Assembly: GCA_020345705.1 (NCBI GenBank)
Contig: CP070766.1
Coordinates: 1,658,676-1,665,712, forward strand
Reading direction: 5' to 3'
Source: Candidatus Zixiibacteriota bacterium
GTDB lineage: Bacteria; Zixibacteria; MSB-5A5; GN15; PGXB01
DNA length: 7,037 nucleotides
The notes under the pieces were generated by a model. It saw nothing but the letters and a program-made list of their open reading frames with translations. It ran no database searches and was not told the origin of the DNA. The position numbers were made by a program, and so were the translations under genes. Of the stretch, positions 1-6,448 are shown in pieces (position 1 is the stretch's first letter; every line of letters starts with the position of its first letter).

Positions 1-2073
1 AAGAATATTAATCAGGGCGGCAAATCGATCCGATTGCGACGTGATGTCCTGAAATGTGTGAAAGCGAATGCTGTCCTTTTTATACTGAAGTTCACTGAGC
101 TCGGCTTTAAGAATTTTTCCGTTGTACTTCCATTCCGAGCCCGACAGTATGGGAAGGTTGAGGAATCCGCCGATTGTCCACGAATCATCACGCTCGCTGA
201 ACCCAGGCTCGAATTCCCTGCTGTAAGAGTACTTTGCCCGGAGGCTTATTTCCGGAAAGAATCTTTTTCTGTGAGCCGATAGCAAATCCCTTTGAATCCC
301 TATTTTAAGTGCGGCGACCTCAAGATCGATTGAATTATTCATGCCGACTTCCAGCAGGTACTGCTCGAATTTCCTTTGCCGGTTTTCGTCGGTGGTATAC
401 TCCTGAAATTTCTGTGCCATGAGGACCATTATCTCCTCGGAGAATGCCTCACGGTCAAGAATTACGGCATCGTCTCCGGGCCGATTCAGAAGAACGTTCA
501 GTATGATACGGGCAATCTTGAGCTCGCCTTGAGCTTGACTCAATTCAATCCTGGCAACTATCAGCTTGTGTTCGAGGAGCTGAACATCCAGCGTGTCAGC
601 CAGCCCGATGCGGTAGCCCGCAATGGCCAGCTCAAAGTACTTTCGAAGATTGTCAACGTGGCCCTCAAGGGCTACCACCCCATCTTCCTTTTCCAGGACA
701 GACAGATAAGCCACGACAACCGCGTGCACCAAGTCTCTCGTCGCTTTTTTCAAGTTCACGCTCTCGATGGCTCTATTTTTCTTTGCCGTCTGAATGGCCT
801 TTATGGCGGGGAACGAGAGCAGCTTCTGATCCAGTACGAGGTCGGCGGCGAATTTCCTGTTCAAGCTCTCATTGTAAACTGAGGCCTCACGCTCATTGTC
901 GGCGGCAGCCGCCGACAGACCAAGATTGATGTGTGGAAGATAAGACGAAAATGCTCTCTGTGCTTCGGTGACGGCGCGCTGGTATCGTTCCTGCACCAGG
1001 AGAACGCCGGCGCTTTCCCTTTCGGCCTGGCCGATAGCATCCGCCAGGGTGTAGCGAGGGTCAATTTCAGCCGGCGGTGAGGCAATCGTCCAGGCATCGT
1101 CGAGATATCTCCTCGCGAAGGTGACATTCAGCCGTTTAGCGGATTCAAGATTGAGGCAAAGTCCGGGGATATCTTCAAAAACCGTGGGAAGTGACGAGGG
1201 TGAGGCGCCGTTTATAATCTCAAGTATTTTATAGGCGGTAAATTTCGCCCGAGCGCGATAGGGATGAAGACAATTTGAGGCGGTGGCTCCTTTTTCCAGA
1301 ATAAGATATCCTTCGGATGTGAAAGTCGGAACACGCTGATGCTGGGTTTCGATAAAGAACTGCCGCATCTGGTCAAGCTCCATGCCCCAGAGAGGCGTGA
1401 TATATAAGACATCGACCGCCCTTCTGATATTTTCAAAGGAACCGAAAAAGGTATATATCCCTTTATTGCTGAATTTCTCGGCCGTATAGATTGAGGCCTG
1501 ATGTTTCCGGGCTATTTCATACGCTTTTTTCTTGACCGTGGCCGCCTCATCACCGGAAGCAAAATAGAGCAGGCCGATCCTTTTCTCGGGGAACAGGCTC
1601 AGAAGCTTTTGCATATCAGACTCTATCTTGCGGGGTCGATAATTGACGGTCAGATTGGGGGCAATCGGCCGGCCCAGACCGTCCACCAATCCCATAGTCT
1701 CCGCGTCGAACTGATAGATGCCGACTATCGCCCTGTCAAACCCGGCCTCAAGCAAGTCGCCAACGACCCACGGCCCGGCCGCGATTACAAGGTCAAGCTC
1801 TTTTGCTCTGGCAAGATCACCGGCCATCGCCCGGCACTTGTCCCGGTTCCATTCGGCCGACTTGTATCCGTACGGCTCAAAGATGATGTCAACATCGTCA
1901 CCTTTCATTTTCGCGAGAAAGCCTTTGATCTCTCCCAGCATTACCTTATGAATGAAGTATGAACCAGCCTCAAAGTAACCCACCCTGACGACTTTCCTAT
2001 TACTTGGGGAGCCGAATACGGATGAAACCGTGACGAAGGCTATCAGTACAAAAAAGAGAATTTTCTTAATCAT
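1..2073 (-). CDS. Fusion protein: periplasmic ABC_sub_bind-type substrate-binding domain + TolC-family outer membrane efflux domain (3' end off the window)
   Basis: One frame stays open for 691 codons from the ATG at 2073 down to base 1; the stop lies beyond the left edge. The start is fixed by a strong Shine-Dalgarno (2081-2088) and a signal peptide (residues 1 to about 21, MIKKILFFVLIAFVTVSSVF then G), with no lipobox Cys. Residues about 28-320 read as a TrpX-like substrate-binding protein (ABC_sub_bind family): VRVGYFEAG at the first strand, LDLVIAAGPWVVGDLL, a hinge-side segment LTVNYRPRKIESDMQKLLSL followed by FPEKRIGLLYF, and a family-like end around LCLNLESAKRLNV (305-317). Residues about 340-545 form the first TolC/OEP repeat (YTLADAIGQAE, then SSYLPHINLGLSA and long amphipathic helices). 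The second repeat starts near 565, with RFFPEISLRAKYSYS (604-618) and WTIGGFLNLPIL (632-643). TolC proteins are usually 430-500 aa, so roughly 80-120 residues are probably missing here. The expected location is the periplasm and outer membrane. Export substrate and ligand are unknown. The domain calls come from motif reading, not from a search. Confidence 0.82.
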   Translation of the reverse strand, partial: MIKKILFFVLIAFVTVSSVFGSPSNRKVVRVGYFEAGSYFIHKVMLGEIKGFLAKMKGDDVDIIFEPYGYKSAEWNRDKCRAMAGDLARAKELDLVIAAGPWVVGDLLEAGFDRAIVGIYQFDAETMGLVDGLGRPIAPNLTVNYRPRKIESDMQKLLSLFPEKRIGLLYFASGDEAATVKKKAYEIARKHQASIYTAEKFSNKGIYTFFGSFENIRRAVDVLYITPLWGMELDQMRQFFIETQHQRVPTFTSEGYLILEKGATASNCLHPYRARAKFTAYKILEIINGASPSSLPTVFEDIPGLCLNLESAKRLNVTFARRYLDDAWTIASPPAEIDPRYTLADAIGQAERESAGVLLVQERYQRAVTEAQRAFSSYLPHINLGLSAAAADNEREASVYNESLNRKFAADLVLDQKLLSFPAIKAIQTAKKNRAIESVNLKKATRDLVHAVVVAYLSVLEKEDGVVALEGHVDNLRKYFELAIAGYRIGLADTLDVQLLEHKLIVARIELSQAQGELKIARIILNVLLNRPGDDAVILDREAFSEEIMVLMAQKFQEYTTDENRQRKFEQYLLEVGMNNSIDLEVAALKIGIQRDLLSAHRKRFFPEISLRAKYSYSREFEPGFSERDDSWTIGGFLNLPILSGSEWKYNGKILKAELSELQYKKDSIRFHTFQDITSQSDRFAALINIL

Positions 2074-2080
2074 AGAGCTA

Positions 2081-2088
2081 CCTCTCCT
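2081..2088 (-). promoter_or_regulatory. Strong ribosome binding site for the fusion gene
   Basis: On the minus strand AGGAGAGG stands 7 nt before the ATG at 2073. It is close to the ideal anti-SD match and is the best ribosome binding site in the window. It fixes the start of the fusion protein at the residue that gives an intact signal peptide. Confidence 0.8.
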
Positions 2089-2119
2089 GCGGAAGAGATT
2101 ATCAAAAGCGAATTAGTCA

Positions 2120-2148
2120 AAAATAAACTTATATCCCCTTCATATCAA
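2120..2148 (-). promoter_or_regulatory. Candidate sigma-70 type promoter for the fusion gene
   Basis: In the 98-bp gap after the glycosyltransferase stop, the minus strand reads TTGATA (2148-2143), a 17-bp spacer, then TATTTT (2125-2120). These match the consensus at 5/6 and 4/6 positions. Initiation would fall about 7 bp further on and give a leader of roughly 40 nt containing the strong Shine-Dalgarno. This suggests the fusion gene can be transcribed independently of the upstream glycosyltransferase gene, although read-through is also possible. The gap is AT-rich, so a chance match cannot be excluded. Confidence 0.35.
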
Positions 2149-2171
2149 CTCTAATACACACCAATAAGGGA

Positions 2172-3275
2172 TTATATCAATCTGTACGCCAGAAATTTCG
2201 GGAAAAGAACTACCAGGGCAATCAGCAGTCCGAGCCCGACATAGCCGATTTTCAGCAAGAGCGGGCGCCGTGACGCGCCGATTATCATGTACGCCGGGAA
2301 GATTATCAAATAATGCCGGTAGATTGACATCGTCGTTCCTGTCGTCAGGGAAAAAAGGTACAGCACCATACCCAGAATCCAGAACTCCTTTCTGAGCCGG
2401 TATGGAATGAAAACCAGGAAAATCAGGCCGGACCATAGAATCGACAGATTTTCGGGGCTGAGAATCGGTTCTTTGGCGAGGCTTTTCAGCATTATCCAGA
2501 GCGGAAACGCCCAGGTGCGATCATATTTCTCCTGAAAATGGAGCTGCAGGAAGAAATCGTCGAATTTCACATAAAAATATATCCACAATAGAAGCGGCCC
2601 CAGCACAAATGGAGTCAAATATTTGGCCAAATTAAGCCAATATCTGACTGTCTTTAGAGAGACGCCAGCTTCTTTCATCCTGCCAAAGCACCAGACCAGC
2701 GGCACGACAGCAACGAAAACGCCGGTCGGGTAAGTCAGCGATATGGCAACGGCCAGCACAAAAAGCAGGATATCGCGTTTGATACCCGCTGAGGAGTATA
2801 AAAGAAGCAAATACAGGCCAAATATGAACAGGAAAAAAGCATACGGAAAACCGGTCATAAGATAAAACGAGCTCGGCCCCATCGCCAGCGCCAGAAGCGC
2901 TAGGGCGGCCGATCCGAGGCCGTGCTCTCTCTCAACGACGTTAAAAAGGATCAGAAACCCAAGAAAAGAGAACAGGAATGTCAGGCCGATGAAGGCACTT
3001 CTAGACGAGATCCCCGTCGCGGTTCGGACGGCTCTCACGACCAGGGGCCACATCGGATACCACCCTGAATTGCCGCATATATCACCGAAGCGGCCATCAA
3101 CGCCGGGCGTGCAGGGATAAACCTGGTAACCGACTTCAGAAATAGACAAATAATGCTCGACGTCCCAGATGGGCAGGAACAGATAATCATTATCATTGAG
3201 CTGGGAAATGCCGACATAGAGTCCGACGAAGAAGACGAATATCAAAGCAGGAATCAGTTGTTTTTTCATGGCCAT
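2172..3275 (-). CDS. GT-C fold glycosyltransferase, PIG-V-like integral membrane protein
   Basis: A 367-aa protein with about nine to ten hydrophobic segments: the first at residues 7-25, then a long polar loop (about 27-90), then dense helices to the last residue. The loop carries the GT-C type signature IWDVEHYLSISEVGY (36-50); D38 is the likely catalytic acidic residue. It is followed by GWYPMWPLVVRA (71-82), which resembles the FFPLYPLLVR segment of bacterial PIG-V-like proteins. Near the C-terminus MSIYRHYLIIFPAYMI resembles the family's RYLLVAFPLF stretch. Such enzymes use polyprenyl-phosphate sugars and transfer them on the outer face of the inner membrane; acceptor and sugar are unknown here. 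Two cysteines (C55, C67) in the loop could form a disulfide. ATGs at 3275 and 3269 are both possible starts, and neither has a convincing Shine-Dalgarno. It is divergent from trkA and upstream of the fusion gene on the same strand. The GT-C class is fairly certain, the PIG-V subfamily less so. Confidence 0.72.
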   Translation of the reverse strand: MAMKKQLIPALIFVFFVGLYVGISQLNDNDYLFLPIWDVEHYLSISEVGYQVYPCTPGVDGRFGDICGNSGWYPMWPLVVRAVRTATGISSRSAFIGLTFLFSFLGFLILFNVVEREHGLGSAALALLALAMGPSSFYLMTGFPYAFFLFIFGLYLLLLYSSAGIKRDILLFVLAVAISLTYPTGVFVAVVPLVWCFGRMKEAGVSLKTVRYWLNLAKYLTPFVLGPLLLWIYFYVKFDDFFLQLHFQEKYDRTWAFPLWIMLKSLAKEPILSPENLSILWSGLIFLVFIPYRLRKEFWILGMVLYLFSLTTGTTMSIYRHYLIIFPAYMIIGASRRPLLLKIGYVGLGLLIALVVLFPKFLAYRLI

Positions 3276-3336
3276 TTGAAAGCGGTTTTCAGTCCTTAAG
3301 TATCGAGAATCCGGAGGTTTGGCAACTTAAATTTTC

Positions 3337-3370
3337 AGTTTTGACGGCGGCAAATCGTATTTTCAAAACT
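3337..3370. repeat. Perfect 8-bp inverted repeat upstream of trkA (possible operator)
   Basis: AGTTTTGA at 3337-3344 and its exact reverse complement TCAAAACT at 3363-3370 flank an 18-bp spacer, so the arm centres are 26 bp apart. The right arm ends 2 bp before the candidate -35 box of trkA. It lies in the 175-bp divergent region shared with the glycosyltransferase gene. It could be a binding site for a dimeric regulator or a weak hairpin. With AT-rich arms of only 8 bp, chance is a real alternative. Confidence 0.3.
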
Positions 3371-3372
3371 TG

Positions 3373-3401
3373 TTGACATCTGCCGGACAGGGCAATATCT
3401 A
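3373..3401 (+). promoter_or_regulatory. Candidate promoter of the trkA-trkH operon
   Basis: A perfect TTGACA -35 box lies at 3373-3378, followed after 17 bp by TATCTA (3396-3401), a weak -10 that matches only the TAT part. Transcription would start near 3408, leaving about 43 nt before the ATG at 3451. This argues against the in-frame TTG at 3370 as the translation start, because that codon lies within the promoter. Confidence 0.4.
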
Positions 3402-3450
3402 TGGAATTGGCCTGAGCATCAGGGCTGAGGGAAGTAAAGGTTTTAAGGGT

Positions 3451-4806
3451 ATGAGAATTATAATCGTAGGCGGTGGAGTCGTCGGATTCAGCCTAGCCGA
3501 GCATCTGCATCGGGAGAGCCACGATATTTCCCTGATTGAGAAAAATCCGGAAACTTGCCGTGACCTCGGAGAGCGATTGGATATCAAAATCCTGTGCGGA
3601 AGCGGCAGTTCGCCGAGGCTTCTGGAAGCGGCCGGCATAAATGGCGCCGAAATGATAATCGCCGTCAGCCCCAACGATGAGCTGAACATTCTGGTGTGCT
3701 CCGTCGCAATGCAGTACAAGGTCCCCACGCGCATCGCCCGAATCCGAAGCAATGAATTCCGGGGTGGCGATTCCAGCATTGACATCGGCCAGATGGGTGT
3801 TACCCTGGTCATAGACCCCGAAAGCGTCGTGGTTGACGCCATAACGCAGTTCGTCGAGACTCCCGGAGCTTCCGATGCCACCAATTTCCAGGAAGGCAAC
3901 GTCCTCATGCGCGGCTACCAGGTCACAGAGGACATGCCGGTAGCCAACAAGGCGATAAAAGATGTCCGCCAAGCGGCGCGCGAACATCCAATGCTTTTTA
4001 TTGCTGCCATTCGCGACGGAAAGGCGTTTATCCCCGACGGCGACTATGTTGTTCGCCCGGGCGATGACGTTTTCGGGATATTTGCCAGATCGTCCATCGA
4101 CGCCTACCTCAGCATGTTCAATAAGACCCGGAAAGACGTTGACAACGTTATTATCAGCGGCGACAGTCTGACGGCGGTACTTCTTGCGGATGAACTGCGG
4201 AAGTTCGTCGACAAGGTGACGCTGGTGGATCCTGATGCGGAGCATGCCAGCCTTGCGGCCAATACGCTGAACAATGTTGAAATCGTCCACGGCGACTGCA
4301 CCGATTCGGCCATTCTGAATGAGGTCTATGTGGGGAACGCCAAATTCTTCATCGGCGCCGCCAAGGAAACCGATTATAATGTCATGTCGGGGCTTCTGGC
4401 CAAGGCCGAGGGGGCTCGCGAAGTTATTGTCGTCTCGGCTGAAATTCGCCATGACAAGCTTTTTGCCTCAATCGGAATCGATCATCTGATTTACCCGCGT
4501 CTGGCCATTGCCCGTGAGATTCTGGAGGCAATTAACCGCGGCCAGATCGGCCGCATCGCCCGCATCCGGGATCTGGATATCGAGGCCATCCGCATCACCG
4601 CCGCCGAAAACAGCCCCATTACGGGGCGCCCGCTGCAGCACGTGAGAAGCAAAATCCAAAAGGGATCAATTATCGGCACTGTCTTGCGTGGCGACGAAAT
4701 GATCATCCCGGACGGCAACACCGTCATCGAGCCGGGGGATGAAATGATCATGATCACTTACACGATAAACGTGCCCAGGGTCCGCAAACTCTTCAAATCC
4801 CGCTAA
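3451..4806 (+). CDS. trkA: Trk system potassium uptake regulatory subunit TrkA (tandem RCK protein)
   Basis: A 451-aa cytoplasmic gating subunit of the Trk potassium uptake system, close to the usual length of about 450-460. It has the expected RCK_N-RCK_C-RCK_N-RCK_C order. The first Rossmann domain (1 to about 120) has the nucleotide loop GGGVVG at 7-12 and E30 at the end of the second strand, the pattern for NAD(H) binding. The first RCK_C spans about 143-221. The second Rossmann domain begins near 233, and the second RCK_C spans about 371-451 (ITGRPLQHVRSKIQKGSIIG, then EPGDEMIMI). The ATG at 3451 is chosen because the family begins directly with MRIIIVGGG; AAAGG at 3436-3440 is a modest ribosome binding site. 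The 27 residues encoded upstream look non-coding. The second Rossmann loop reads SGDSLTA (236-242) instead of a GxGxxG motif, so nucleotide binding there may be altered. The gene is followed after 13 bp by trkH. Confidence 0.95.
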   Translation: MRIIIVGGGVVGFSLAEHLHRESHDISLIEKNPETCRDLGERLDIKILCGSGSSPRLLEAAGINGAEMIIAVSPNDELNILVCSVAMQYKVPTRIARIRSNEFRGGDSSIDIGQMGVTLVIDPESVVVDAITQFVETPGASDATNFQEGNVLMRGYQVTEDMPVANKAIKDVRQAAREHPMLFIAAIRDGKAFIPDGDYVVRPGDDVFGIFARSSIDAYLSMFNKTRKDVDNVIISGDSLTAVLLADELRKFVDKVTLVDPDAEHASLAANTLNNVEIVHGDCTDSAILNEVYVGNAKFFIGAAKETDYNVMSGLLAKAEGAREVIVVSAEIRHDKLFASIGIDHLIYPRLAIAREILEAINRGQIGRIARIRDLDIEAIRITAAENSPITGRPLQHVRSKIQKGSIIGTVLRGDEMIIPDGNTVIEPGDEMIMITYTINVPRVRKLFKSR

Positions 4807-4819
4807 ACCGGATTCCCTT

Positions 4820-6421
4820 ATGAATAAACGAACCGTCTTCTACATCACCGGCAGACTGATGATTATCATGGCCGGGATTATGCTTATCCCGTTTGCCATT
4901 TCCTTCTACTACAACTTCCCGGGGAAATTCGCCGAGGTCATCTCTGATGCCGAAAAACTCGGCTTCATAATTGCCGTCATTCTCTCGGCATCGTGCGGTT
5001 TCCTGCTCACCAGGCTTTTTCGCTCCGACAAGGAACTGGAGGGCATCAAAGAGGGCTTTGCGGTCGTTTCACTGGGATGGGTGTCGCTGGCGTTCTGGGG
5101 AGCAATTCCGCTGTTTGTTTACTTCATATCACTGTGCGACAGTTTTACGGTCGAGAAACTCATCCTCTGTTTCACAAACGCGTATTTTGAGACTTGCAGC
5201 GGTTTTACCACAACCGGGGCTACGATATTAACCGATATCGAGGTGGTGCCGAAGGGGCTTCTTTTCTGGCGAAGCCTCACCCACTGGTTGGGCGGTATGG
5301 GCATTATCACTCTCGCCATAGCCATCTTCCCGGCCATGGGTGTTTCCGGGTATCATATGTTCCGCGGCGAGGTGCCCGGTCCCACGGCCGAGCGCATTCA
5401 GCCCCGGCTCCATCAGACGGCCGCCGTACTGTGGGGCGTATATGCCTTGCTGTCGCTTATCGAGGCCGTTCTGCTGCTGTTTGGAGGGATGGACTGGTTC
5501 GATGCTCTCTGCCACACTTTTGGGACCATGGCGACCGGAGGTTTTTCAACCAAAAACGCTTCGATCGGATACTATAACAGCAATTTCATCGATTGGGTCA
5601 TTATCATTTTCATGTTTTTCGCAGGCGTTAATTTTCTTATCCACTATCATGTCCTGCGGGGAAGCCTTACTGACGTTCGCTCTAACAGGGAATTTCACTT
5701 TTATGTCGGTACCATTGTCGTCACCATTGTGCTGTTCGCCGGAATACTTTATCTGGCTGGAATCAAGCCGGCTCACCAGGCGGTAAGCCATTACCAATAC
5801 GAACCGCGGCTTCTTGAGGAATTTGAAGACCATGTGGACGCGGAGGGGGCCAAGGTTTCTACGCCTTATGGCGCCCTGAGAAGAGCGACTTTTCAAGCTG
5901 TCGCAATAATAACGACCACCGGCTACGGCACAGCCGATTTTGATCTCTGGCCCAATTTCTGCAGATTCGGTCTACTGTTCTTAATGTTCTGGGGAGGCTG
6001 CGCCGGATCGACCGGCGGCGGCATGAAGATGATAAGGATTCTGGTCGTCTTCAAGATCGGCTGGCGGGAGCTGAAAAAGATGGTCCGTCCTCACCTGGTA
6101 GCGCCCCTCAAAGTCGGCGGCATCAGTATGGACGAGCAACGGGTGATAAACATTGCGGCTTTCTTCATGTTGTTTGTAGTGATATTCGTGGCGGCATCGC
6201 TTTTGATGACGCTGTTTGTTCCTGACCTGGAAACCGCCTTCGCAACGGCGGCAGCAACGCTGGGTAACATCGGTCCGGGCCTCGGCGGCATCGGCTCTAC
6301 TCAGACTTATGCCTGGATTCCCGTTCCCGGCAAGTGGATTCTGGTTATCTGCATGCTCCTGGGGCGACTGGAAATCTTTACTATCCTGCTGGCCCTGCGC
6401 CCGTCATTCTGGAAGAAGTAA
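4820..6421 (+). CDS. trkH: Trk potassium uptake channel subunit TrkH/TrkG
   Basis: A 533-aa K+-translocating subunit of the inner membrane, member of the TrkH/TrkG/KtrB superfamily with four MPM repeats. All four selectivity-filter loops are visible: SGFTTTGAT (127-135), TMATGGFS (236-243), TTTGYGTADF (365-374) and GNIGPGLGG (482-490), each with its filter glycine (G133, G240, G368, G485). The D3 gating loop GGCAGSTGGGMK follows the third loop. The conserved Arg in the last helix appears as LLGRLEIF near the C-terminus. It is longer than the roughly 485-aa TrkH proteins, mainly through an acidic periplasm-side insert at about 316-351. The start is 13 bp after the trkA stop with no good Shine-Dalgarno, so translation is probably coupled. 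It works with TrkA, which binds its cytoplasmic face. Confidence 0.96.
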   Translation: MNKRTVFYITGRLMIIMAGIMLIPFAISFYYNFPGKFAEVISDAEKLGFIIAVILSASCGFLLTRLFRSDKELEGIKEGFAVVSLGWVSLAFWGAIPLFVYFISLCDSFTVEKLILCFTNAYFETCSGFTTTGATILTDIEVVPKGLLFWRSLTHWLGGMGIITLAIAIFPAMGVSGYHMFRGEVPGPTAERIQPRLHQTAAVLWGVYALLSLIEAVLLLFGGMDWFDALCHTFGTMATGGFSTKNASIGYYNSNFIDWVIIIFMFFAGVNFLIHYHVLRGSLTDVRSNREFHFYVGTIVVTIVLFAGILYLAGIKPAHQAVSHYQYEPRLLEEFEDHVDAEGAKVSTPYGALRRATFQAVAIITTTGYGTADFDLWPNFCRFGLLFLMFWGGCAGSTGGGMKMIRILVVFKIGWRELKKMVRPHLVAPLKVGGISMDEQRVINIAAFFMLFVVIFVAASLLMTLFVPDLETAFATAAATLGNIGPGLGGIGSTQTYAWIPVPGKWILVICMLLGRLEIFTILLALRPSFWKK

Positions 6422-6448
6422 CCGCCCGCCTTTCAATTGCCCGGGCGG
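6422..6448. terminator. GC-rich hairpin between the convergent trkH and transglutaminase-type genes
   Basis: CCGCCCG (6422-6428) and CGGGCGG (6442-6448) form a 7-bp all-GC stem with a 13-nt loop. It begins directly after the trkH stop and overlaps the stop codon of the opposite gene. No T-tract follows on either strand, so it is not a textbook intrinsic terminator. It may still help end transcription or protect both mRNA 3' ends. Confidence 0.25.

Noticed and set aside
376..882. A 168-codon open frame on the plus strand
   Set aside because: It lies antisense to the TolC part of the fusion gene, whose minus-strand frame is longer and shows clear family motifs; the plus-strand translation shows no recognisable domain.
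1212..1436. A small minus-strand frame with a TTG start
   Set aside because: It is a +1-shifted shadow inside the fusion gene. I first suspected a frameshift here, but re-reading the five-T run around 1442-1450 shows the main frame continues without a break.
1501..1962. A 153-codon open frame on the plus strand
   Set aside because: It is antisense to the signal peptide-to-binding-domain part of the fusion gene and has no ribosome binding site or motif.
2136..2170. A possible terminator after the glycosyltransferase gene (CCCTT/AAGGG)
   Set aside because: The stem is only 5 bp with a 25-nt loop and no following T-tract.
3299..3325. A possible minus-strand promoter for the glycosyltransferase gene (TTGCCA, 15-bp spacer, GATACT)
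   Set aside because: The spacer is too short and both boxes are only partial matches; the evidence is not better than chance.
3370..3450. An N-terminal extension of TrkA from the TTG at 3370
   Set aside because: The TTG lies within the candidate promoter, the 27 extra residues are unlike TrkA, and the family starts at the ATG at 3451.
3493..4452. A 319-codon open frame antisense to trkA
   Set aside because: Its length comes from codon bias in trkA; the translation resembles no family and it has no sensible start context.
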